In this document: positions 42,659 through 49,691 of the stretch, in pieces
How the letters are laid out: each line of letters begins with the position of its first letter
Position numbering within the stretch: position 1 is the stretch's first letter
NCBI GenBank assembly: GCA_902627335.1
Contig: CACOIV010000010.1
Coordinates: forward strand, 1-49,691
Reading direction: 5' to 3'
Source of the DNA: an uncultured Prochlorococcus sp.
GTDB taxonomy: Bacteria > Cyanobacteriota > Cyanobacteriia > PCC-6307 > Cyanobiaceae
Length of the DNA stretch: 49,691 nucleotides
Notes under the pieces: generated by a model
Seen by the model: the letters and a program-made list of their open reading frames with translations, nothing else
The model's database searches: none
What the model was told of the DNA's origin: nothing
Position numbers and translations under genes: made by a program

Positions 42659-45562
42659 ATGAGTGAAAATATTTCAACAAAACCAATACTACTTTTGGTA
42701 GATGGTCACTCACTTGCTTTCAGAAGTTTTTATGCTTTTAGTAAAGGCGCTGATGGAGGATTAACTACCAAAGATGGATTTCCTACAAGTGTTACTTATG
42801 GATTTTTGAAAAGCCTACTTGATAATTGCAAAAATATAGGTCCCGAAGGAGTATGCATCGCTTTTGATACAGAAGTCCCAACTTTTAGGCATGATCTTGA
42901 TCCAAATTATAAAGCTAATAGAGATGTTGCTCCAGATAGATTTTTTCAAGATATAGATCAATTAGAAATAATTTTGAAAGAAAACCTCAATTTACCAATT
43001 TTTAAATCACCTGGTTTTGAAGCAGATGATATTCTTGGCACTATTGCTAATGATGCTGCATCAAAAGGATGGCAAGTTAATATTCTCTCTGGCGATAGAG
43101 ATTTATTTCAATTAGTAGATGATGAAAAAGATATTTACGTTCTTTATATGGGAGGTGGGCCTTATGCAAAAAGTGGAAATCCTATTCTCATGGATGAGAA
43201 AGGAGTAATAAATAAATTAGGAGTTTCACCTGAAAAAGTAGTTGATTTAAAAGCTTTAACCGGAGACAGTTCAGATAATATTCCTGGTGTAAAAGGTGTT
43301 GGGCCAAAAACAGCTATAAATTTATTAAAAGAAAATCATGATTTAGATGGTGTTTATAGTCAGCTAGAAGATGTCATTAAATTAAAGGATAAGTCTTATA
43401 AAGGTTTTATAAAAGGAGCAGTTATAGAAAAACTAAAAAATGATAAATTCAATGCTTACTTATCAAGAGATCTAGCAAAAATTAATATCACAGTTCCTTT
43501 AATTAATGTTGATAAGTATGAACTGAGTTTTATAGAAGAAAAAAGTCTCTCAGAATCTTTAAAAAAACTTGAATTATCTACTTTACTAAGACAAGTGCCT
43601 ACTTTTAAAGCCACTTTCAGTAAGGGGGGCTTTAATAAAAATCATATAGAAAATGATAAAAATTCCAAAGAAAATAACGATTCAGATGAGAATAAAATCC
43701 CTGAAATTGATGTGAAGATTATTGAAACTGCTGCTGAATTAAATAATTTTGTCAAAAAATTAGATAATACAAAAAATCTTATAGCTATTGATACTGAGAC
43801 TTCAAGCCTTAATCCAATTGAAGCTCAATTAGTAGGGATAGGTTTTTGTTTAGGAAATAAATTTGATGATTTATATTATGTTCCAACAGGTCATCAAAAT
43901 TCTAATAATTCTATTAAACAATTAAATCTTGAGGATGTTCTTAATGTATTAAAGAGTTGGTTAGAAAATCCACAAAAAATGAAGACACTTCAAAACTGTA
44001 AGTTTGATAGACAAATTTTTTATAATCACGGAATAGATCTTAAAGGAGTTGTTTTTGATACTTTATTAGCTGATTATGTTTTAAATAACCAAGAGAAACA
44101 TGGTTTGAGTGAAATTTCTTTAAGAGAGTTCGGATATAAGCCAAAATCTTTTAAAGAAACAATCGGAAAACTTAAAAATTTCTCTTTCGTAGATATCAAA
44201 GAAGCAAGCATTTATTGTGGCTATGATGTTTTTCTTACAAGAAAAATATCTGAACTACTTTTAAATCAATTGAAAATTAATAATAAATTATCAGAAGTTT
44301 TATTTGATATTGAATTACCACTTGAGCCTGTTTTATCCCAAATGGAAAATAGTGGAATAAGAGTAGATATTCCTTATTTAAATCAACTTTCAGATGAATT
44401 AAAAGATTCTTTACTTGAAATTGAAAAAAAAGTTTTTGATTTAGCAGGTAAGAATTTCAACTTGGCATCTCCTAAACAATTAGGAGAAATTTTATTTGAG
44501 GAGCTTGATCTCGATAAGAAAAAATCTAGAAAAACTAAAACAGGTTGGAGTACGGATGCAGCAGTCTTAGATAAATTATCTGATGAACATAAAATAATAC
44601 CCTTACTAATAGAGCATAGAACTTTCAGCAAATTATTAAGCACTTATATAGATGCTCTACCTCTGCTTGTGAATACAAAAACAGGCAGAGTACATACAAA
44701 TTTTAATCAAGCTGCAACTACCACAGGAAGATTAAGTAGTAGTAATCCTAACCTTCAAAACATTCCTGTGAGGACAGAATTTAGTAAAAGGATAAGAAAA
44801 GCATTTGTTCCAGAAAAAGGTTTCAAACTTTTATCTGCGGATTATTCACAAATAGAATTAAGAATTCTTGCTCACTTAGCTGAAGAAGATATTTTAATAA
44901 ATGCCTTTAACAATAATGATGATATTCATTCTTTAACAGCTCAATTAATTTTTGATAAAAAGGAAATATCTCCTAATGAAAGGAGAGTAGGCAAAACTAT
45001 AAATTTTGGCGTTATTTATGGAATGGGGGTTAAAAAATTCGCACGCTCGACAGGAGTAAATATAAATGAAGCAAAAGAATTTCTGATTAAATATAAAGAA
45101 AGATATTCAAAAGTTTTTAAATTTTTGGAACTCCAAGAGAGATTAGCACTTTCAAGAGGATATGTAGAAACAATTTTTGGAAGAAAAAGAGAGTTTAAAT
45201 TTGATAAGAATGGTTTAGGAAGATTAATAGGAACAGATCCATACGATATTGATTTAAAGACTGCAAGAAAAGCTGGTATGGAAGCTCAATCTTTAAGAGC
45301 AGCCGCAAATGCTCCTATTCAAGGTTCAAGTGCTGACATAATCAAAATTGCCATGATTAAATTACAAGATAAAATTAATACTTCAGATATTCCTTTAAAG
45401 CTTTTACTCCAAGTTCATGATGAACTGGTGTTGGAGGTTCCTCAAAATATTGTCGATAAATCAGCTGAGCTCGTTAAATCAACAATGGAAGAGTGTGTAA
45501 AATTAAGCGTTCCTCTTCTAGTCGATGTGGGGATAGGAGATAATTGGATGGATACAAAATAA
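42659..45562 (+). CDS. polA: DNA polymerase I
   Basis: The 967-residue protein has all three domains. The 5'-3' nuclease domain starts LLLVDGHSLAFRSFYAF and includes SPGFEADDILGTIA and SGDRDLFQLV. The 3'-5' exonuclease domain keeps the DEDD residues in AIDTETSS (Asp378/Glu380), LQNCKFDRQI and IYCGYD, so proofreading should be active. The polymerase domain has motif A LSADYSQIELRILAHLAEE, motif B RRVGKTINFGVIYGMG and motif C QVHDELVLE. It functions in Okazaki fragment processing and repair. It is probably cotranscribed with the upstream adaptor and with cysS, 24 bp downstream. Confidence 0.97.
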   Translation: MSENISTKPILLLVDGHSLAFRSFYAFSKGADGGLTTKDGFPTSVTYGFLKSLLDNCKNIGPEGVCIAFDTEVPTFRHDLDPNYKANRDVAPDRFFQDIDQLEIILKENLNLPIFKSPGFEADDILGTIANDAASKGWQVNILSGDRDLFQLVDDEKDIYVLYMGGGPYAKSGNPILMDEKGVINKLGVSPEKVVDLKALTGDSSDNIPGVKGVGPKTAINLLKENHDLDGVYSQLEDVIKLKDKSYKGFIKGAVIEKLKNDKFNAYLSRDLAKINITVPLINVDKYELSFIEEKSLSESLKKLELSTLLRQVPTFKATFSKGGFNKNHIENDKNSKENNDSDENKIPEIDVKIIETAAELNNFVKKLDNTKNLIAIDTETSSLNPIEAQLVGIGFCLGNKFDDLYYVPTGHQNSNNSIKQLNLEDVLNVLKSWLENPQKMKTLQNCKFDRQIFYNHGIDLKGVVFDTLLADYVLNNQEKHGLSEISLREFGYKPKSFKETIGKLKNFSFVDIKEASIYCGYDVFLTRKISELLLNQLKINNKLSEVLFDIELPLEPVLSQMENSGIRVDIPYLNQLSDELKDSLLEIEKKVFDLAGKNFNLASPKQLGEILFEELDLDKKKSRKTKTGWSTDAAVLDKLSDEHKIIPLLIEHRTFSKLLSTYIDALPLLVNTKTGRVHTNFNQAATTTGRLSSSNPNLQNIPVRTEFSKRIRKAFVPEKGFKLLSADYSQIELRILAHLAEEDILINAFNNNDDIHSLTAQLIFDKKEISPNERRVGKTINFGVIYGMGVKKFARSTGVNINEAKEFLIKYKERYSKVFKFLELQERLALSRGYVETIFGRKREFKFDKNGLGRLIGTDPYDIDLKTARKAGMEAQSLRAAANAPIQGSSADIIKIAMIKLQDKINTSDIPLKLLLQVHDELVLEVPQNIVDKSAELVKSTMEECVKLSVPLLVDVGIGDNWMDTK

Positions 45563-45586
45563 ATTTATGAAAGGATATATATTAAA

Positions 45587-47065
45587 ATGATCAAATTTTA
45601 TAATACTTTAACTAGAAGCATAGAAGTTTTTAAACCTATTAATGACGAAGTTAAAATATATTGCTGTGGAGTAACTGTCTATGATTTATGCCATCTTGGT
45701 CATGCAAGAAGCTATATCGCTTGGGATGTTTTAAGAAGATTTCTAATATACAGCAACTATAAAGTGAGATATGTTCAGAACTTTACAGATATTGATGACA
45801 AAATTTTAAAAAGAGCAAAGGAAGAAAATAGTTCCATGAAAGAAGTCTCTGAAAAAAACATTATTGAATTCCACAAAGACATGGATTCTTTAGGGATTAT
45901 GAGGCCTGATAGCATGCCAAAAGCTACAAATCATATATGCAATATCTGCTCTTTCATAACTATTCTTGAGGAAAAAGGTTATGCCTACTCTGAAGATGGT
46001 GACGTTTATTATTCTGTTTTTAAAAATAAAAACTATGGAAAACTAAGTAATCAAAATATACAAGGACAAAATATTAATCAGCAAGGCAGAATGACTAAAG
46101 ATGAAAATAGGAAAAAAGTTAATCCACAAGATTTTGCACTATGGAAAAAGGCGAAAGATGATGAACCATCTTTTGATTCACCATGGGGTAAAGGTAGGCC
46201 AGGATGGCATATTGAGTGCTCAGCGATGGTTAAGGATGAACTAGGAGAAACTATTGATATCCATTTGGGTGGATCTGATTTAATTTTTCCTCATCATGAA
46301 AATGAAATTGCTCAATCAGAGGCAGCTAACGGGAAAAAACTTGCAAATTACTGGCTTCACAACGGAATGGTAAACGTAAATGGACAGAAAATGAGTAAAT
46401 CCCTTAAAAATTTTAAAACTATAAGAGAGCTAATAAAATCAGGAATAAGCCCTATGACATTAAGGTACTTTGTTCTAACAGTTAATTATAGAAAACCTCT
46501 TGATTTTACAGAAGAGTCATTGAAAAGTGCAGCAGAGGCTTGGAAAAATATTAATATTGCACTTTCATTAGTAGATATATCTAAAAGCTCCGAAATAACC
46601 TTTAATCTAAATGAACAAAATAAATTAATCGAAGAAAAATATAAAAAGACGATTTGCGATGAAATATCTAAAAAAAAGCAAAAGTTTGCTGACTCTTTAA
46701 GCAATGATCTTAATACGGCAGGAGCAATTGCAATAATTTATGAATTAGCAAAACCACTAAAAAATTTTATAAACCAATTTCAAAGATTAAACCGTGTTGA
46801 AATAAACATTAAAGAAAAATTCTTTCTTATTGAGAACTTTAAAACTCTTAGAGAGTTAACAGAGGTACTTGGATTAAAAAAAGAGGATGTATTAATAGAA
46901 AGTAAAATAGAAGAAGCAGAAATTTTGTCACTTATTAATGAAAGATTGGAAGCAAAAAAAATAAAAAATTATAAAAAGGCAGATGATATAAGGAATTTAT
47001 TGAAGGAGAAAGGTATTGAACTTATTGATCAATCTTCTGAAAAGACCACATGGATAAAAGTCTAA
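45587..47065 (+). CDS. cysS: Cysteinyl-tRNA synthetase
   Basis: A class I synthetase of 492 residues. CCGVTVYDLCHLGHARS contains a zinc ligand Cys and the HIGH-type motif HLGH. GWHIECSAM and FPHHENEIAQSEA supply the other zinc ligands, and GQKMSKSLKNF is the KMSKS loop. The C-terminal helical and anticodon-binding domains are complete. It is preceded by a Shine-Dalgarno-like GAAAGGA about 15 bp upstream of the ATG. Confidence 0.97.
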   Translation: MIKFYNTLTRSIEVFKPINDEVKIYCCGVTVYDLCHLGHARSYIAWDVLRRFLIYSNYKVRYVQNFTDIDDKILKRAKEENSSMKEVSEKNIIEFHKDMDSLGIMRPDSMPKATNHICNICSFITILEEKGYAYSEDGDVYYSVFKNKNYGKLSNQNIQGQNINQQGRMTKDENRKKVNPQDFALWKKAKDDEPSFDSPWGKGRPGWHIECSAMVKDELGETIDIHLGGSDLIFPHHENEIAQSEAANGKKLANYWLHNGMVNVNGQKMSKSLKNFKTIRELIKSGISPMTLRYFVLTVNYRKPLDFTEESLKSAAEAWKNINIALSLVDISKSSEITFNLNEQNKLIEEKYKKTICDEISKKKQKFADSLSNDLNTAGAIAIIYELAKPLKNFINQFQRLNRVEINIKEKFFLIENFKTLRELTEVLGLKKEDVLIESKIEEAEILSLINERLEAKKIKNYKKADDIRNLLKEKGIELIDQSSEKTTWIKV

Positions 47066-47147
47066 ATTTTAAGAAAAAAACCAATTTAAAATTTTTAGTC
47101 TTTAAATTCACCTTTAAATGGGAAAATACTATAAATCATAGAGAAAT

Positions 47148-48377
47148 TTGAAATACATCACAGTTCTTGGTTCTACAGGTTCAATAGGGACACAAACTCT
47201 GGAAATAGCTTGTGAACTTCCCGATAAATTTAAAGTCGTAGCTCTTTCAGCAGGCAAAAATATAGATTTATTAACTGAACAAACTATAAAACATCAACCA
47301 GAAGTAATTGCAATTGAAGATGAAAATCTTTTAGAAGAATTAAAAAATAACATTAATAACTTAGAAATAGAAACCCCTCCGTTAGTTATTTCTGGGAAAG
47401 AAGGAATAAATGCAGTTGCAGCATGGGATACTGCAGATACTGTAATAACTGGAATAGTCGGATGTGCTGGTTTAATTCCTACGATGTCAGCAATTAATGC
47501 AGGAAAAAATATTGCACTCGCTAATAAAGAAACTCTAATTGCCGCAGGTTCGGTTGTTATTCCTGCATTAAATGAAAAAAAAAGTAGACTTTTACCCGCT
47601 GACTCTGAACATTCAGCAATCTTTCAATGCTTACAAGGATTACCCCATTATGAAAATGCTGATTTCTCTACAGGAGAAATACCACAAGGGTTAAAAGCTA
47701 TACACTTAACAGCTTCTGGAGGTGCTTTCAGAAATTGGGCTGTTGACGATTTAAAGCATGTCACTGTTGCTGATGCTACTTCTCATCCAAATTGGGATAT
47801 GGGTAAAAAGATAACTGTAGATTCTGCAACACTTATGAATAAAGGATTAGAGGTTATTGAAGCTCATTATCTGTTTGGGACACCTTACGAAAACATTGAA
47901 ATTGTCATACACCCTCAAAGTATTATTCACTCAATGATTGAGATGGATGATTCTTCAGTGTTAGCTCAACTAGGATGGCCAGATATGAAATTGCCGATTT
48001 TATATGCCATGAGTTGGCCTGAGAGATATAAAACAAATTGGAAGAGATTGAATTTATCGAAAATAAGCGAATTAACATTTAAAAAACCAGACAAAGAAAA
48101 ATATCCTTGCATGGAGCTTGCTTATGCAGCAGGAAAACACTCTGGCACTATGCCTGCTGTGTTGAATGCTGCAAATGAAATTGCCGTTGAAATGTTTTTA
48201 CAAGAACAAATTTCCTTTTTAGATATACCAAAATTTATTGAGAAAGCATGTGAAAAGCATTTGAAAGATATTTCAAAATCACCGAACTTAGATGAGATAA
48301 TAAAGTTTGATGAGTGGGCAAGAATATTTGTTAAAGAAGAAATTAAAAAAAGCATTAAATATATTGAATCAAAATAA
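47148..48377 (+). CDS. dxr: 1-deoxy-D-xylulose-5-phosphate reductoisomerase
   Basis: DXR converts DXP to MEP, the committed step of the non-mevalonate isoprenoid pathway that feeds crtE and crtL in this window. The 409-residue protein begins at a TTG with [20 protein letters not shown] (NADPH loop). It has [15 protein letters not shown], metal and substrate motifs [16 protein letters not shown] and [12 protein letters not shown], and [20 protein letters not shown]. The domain structure is complete. Confidence 0.97.
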   Translation: MKYITVLGSTGSIGTQTLEIACELPDKFKVVALSAGKNIDLLTEQTIKHQPEVIAIEDENLLEELKNNINNLEIETPPLVISGKEGINAVAAWDTADTVITGIVGCAGLIPTMSAINAGKNIALANKETLIAAGSVVIPALNEKKSRLLPADSEHSAIFQCLQGLPHYENADFSTGEIPQGLKAIHLTASGGAFRNWAVDDLKHVTVADATSHPNWDMGKKITVDSATLMNKGLEVIEAHYLFGTPYENIEIVIHPQSIIHSMIEMDDSSVLAQLGWPDMKLPILYAMSWPERYKTNWKRLNLSKISELTFKKPDKEKYPCMELAYAAGKHSGTMPAVLNAANEIAVEMFLQEQISFLDIPKFIEKACEKHLKDISKSPNLDEIIKFDEWARIFVKEEIKKSIKYIESK

Positions 48378-48426
48378 GATTAAAATTAATCTCTAAAACT
48401 TATCAAAAATTGAAAAAATCTTTAAG

Positions 48427-49527
48427 TTAATCAAAATTATTTATTTTATAGTTTATCCATTGGCTTACAACATGATCAGACCAACAGCCTTTAGATGAAT
48501 GAAAACCATTATGCCCTCCTTTGTCCGTTATCAATATTAAAATCTTTTTTTGATTCTTAGAAAGCACCTTTTTAAGTTCCATAGTGGATTTATAGGGAAC
48601 CCATGGATCATCCTTTGAATGTATTAAAAAACAAGAAGGTAAATGCTCATAACAAGTTTTAATTTTTCTTAAAGGGGATGCATCCTGATAATAATCATTG
48701 ACCGATTTATATCCCCAACTGGGTGCAGTTAATTTATCATCAAATTCCCTAATTGTTTTTATTTTTTTTAGTTTTCTTTTAATAGTATTTCTAGCGAACA
48801 AATCTTTATTATTATCTTGACTTCTTAAAACTTGACTCTTAAGGCGATTAATTAACCATTTTTGATAAATAAAATTTCTAGGTTTATCTATGCATTTGCT
48901 ACAGGATAATAAATCCAGAGGACTACTTACACAAGCAAGGCCATCAAATAATTTCTTTTTATTATTACTTTTATAGTCAATGCAAGCATTAAGGAATATA
49001 GTCCCACCTAGGGATAGTCCAATCGCAAATATAGGAAAATACTCAGCATTTAATTTATAGTTCTCTTTTTCTTCTTCAAACTTATTTCTTAAATAAGCTA
49101 CTACTGAGATAATATCTTTTGAACACTTAGCACAGTAATTACTATTTGATAAATATCTTCCTGATCCAGCTCCTCTTAAATTAAGCTTAAAAACAATATA
49201 TCCCTCATCTAAAAGTTTCTTTGAAATTCTCCTTAATCCAAATCTTTTTGTTGAACCGCCTAATCCATGAGTTATTATGACTAATCCCTTGGGGATGCAA
49301 TTATTAGGAAATTCTAAAAAACCTAAGAGATAATCTTTAATGTAGTCATCTGAACAATTATTGTTAACTGGAATAAAAACTTTTTCTGAATTCGCGGTTA
49401 ATTTAAAATTAAAACATAAGCTATCCCTTATAGTTTGAAGATCTCCTCCTATCCAGGGAAAGACTTCAACAAATTTTTCAATTTTTAAAAAACTAAATTC
49501 GCCTAATTTATTTATATTACTTCGCAC
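48427..49527 (-). CDS. YheT-like alpha/beta hydrolase
   Basis: The 366-residue protein from a GTG start belongs to the YheT/UPF0017 group. It has VFPWIGGDLQTIRDSLC near the N-terminus (compare the family GHLQTI motif), VIITHGLGGSTKRFGLRR, the nucleophile elbow FAIGLSLGGTIFLN, LIHSKDDPWVPY for the acid and DKGGHNGFHSS for the His. Substrate is unknown; esterase activity is likely. Its start overlaps the stop of pntB by 11 bp, so it is probably translated from the pnt transcript. Confidence 0.86.
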   Translation of the reverse strand: MRSNINKLGEFSFLKIEKFVEVFPWIGGDLQTIRDSLCFNFKLTANSEKVFIPVNNNCSDDYIKDYLLGFLEFPNNCIPKGLVIITHGLGGSTKRFGLRRISKKLLDEGYIVFKLNLRGAGSGRYLSNSNYCAKCSKDIISVVAYLRNKFEEEKENYKLNAEYFPIFAIGLSLGGTIFLNACIDYKSNNKKKLFDGLACVSSPLDLLSCSKCIDKPRNFIYQKWLINRLKSQVLRSQDNNKDLFARNTIKRKLKKIKTIREFDDKLTAPSWGYKSVNDYYQDASPLRKIKTCYEHLPSCFLIHSKDDPWVPYKSTMELKKVLSKNQKKILILITDKGGHNGFHSSKGCWSDHVVSQWINYKINNFD

Positions 49528-49691
49528 CTACTCCTAATTCCTTTAATTCAGTCATAAGTTCACTAAGGACCTTTTTAGCATCTCCAAAAACCATCGAAGT
49601 ATTTGGCAAATCGAATAAATCATTCTTTATTCCTGAGTATCCTGCGCTCATACCTCTTTTGATTACAAAAACTGTTCTTGCTTCCTGAACA
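49517..49691 (-). CDS. pntB: NAD(P) transhydrogenase subunit beta, C-terminal end (partial)
   Basis: The minus-strand frame entering at the right edge reads EARTVFVIKRGMSAGYSGIK, then LFDLPNTSMVFGDAKK and a short tail to the TAA at 49517-49519. VIKR(S/G)M(A/S)(S/A)GY and MLFGDAKK are hallmark sequences of the NADP-binding domain III of PntB. The enzyme couples the proton gradient to hydride transfer from NADH to NADP+. About 58 codons are visible; the rest of the pnt operon lies beyond the window. Confidence 0.92.
   Translation of the reverse strand, partial: VQEARTVFVIKRGMSAGYSGIKNDLFDLPNTSMVFGDAKKVLSELMTELKELGVGAK

Noticed and set aside
1-49691. CRISPR arrays, IS elements, prophage genes, rRNA or tRNA genes
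   Set aside because: None were recognised on either strand; the only tandem repeats are the short ones listed, without spacers.

Overview
The window reads as a chromosomal segment of a high-light-adapted Prochlorococcus. It is very AT-rich on both strands, intergenic gaps are tiny, and TTG and GTG starts are frequent. Clade markers are present: the small RNA Yfr1 between guaB3 and trxA, a high-light-inducible protein (HLIP), petG, chlI, crtL beside gyrA, and opcA beside a CbiA-type cobalamin gene. No tRNA, rRNA, IS element, phage gene or CRISPR array was found. The species or strain is inferred from gene content and was not searched.

Layout. 1-8120 is core metabolism: the 3' part of opcA, cobB, a YuiD-like membrane protein, crtE, folD, a PgpH-like HD phosphodiesterase, a membrane protein and leuA. 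8339-9928 is a GH57 glucan branching enzyme. 9929-13440 is gene-poor and accessory: an ORF broken by three stops, an outer-membrane barrel, a palindrome-rich short transcript candidate, a DoxX protein, an HLIP with a micro-ORF behind it, a 46-bp triplication that breaks another small gene, and two tiny membrane proteins downstream of crtL. 13722-26089 is again core: crtL, gyrA, guaB3, Yfr1, trxA, hisH, rsmD, petG (overlapping rsmD tail to tail), a TrmJ-type methyltransferase, chlI, ruvC, 5-formyl-THF cyclo-ligase, sufE and homoserine dehydrogenase.

26147-33655 carries a peptide-type ABC binding protein and one permease, an alpha/beta hydrolase, an MFS carrier, a DUF2834 protein, a PfkB kinase and small membrane proteins. 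33660-40311 is the most island-like part: a lumenal/periplasmic pentapeptide protein, Cys-rich and zinc-ribbon small proteins, a TPR lipoprotein, a signal-peptide protein with twelve consecutive glycines encoded by a GCC/GGC microsatellite and preceded by a perfect Fur-box-like palindrome, then an SGNH-type protein, a ferritin-like diiron protein, a NodU/TobZ-type O-carbamoyltransferase and a DUF5989-like micro-protein. 40364-49691 returns to core genes: ychF, an RND-type adaptor, polA, cysS, dxr, a YheT-like hydrolase and the 3' end of pntB.

The most interesting candidates are (i) the Fur-box-linked poly-glycine peptide and (ii) the SGNH / diiron / carbamoyltransferase / DUF5989 module. Both sit in the same accessory segment, and no function is established for either here.
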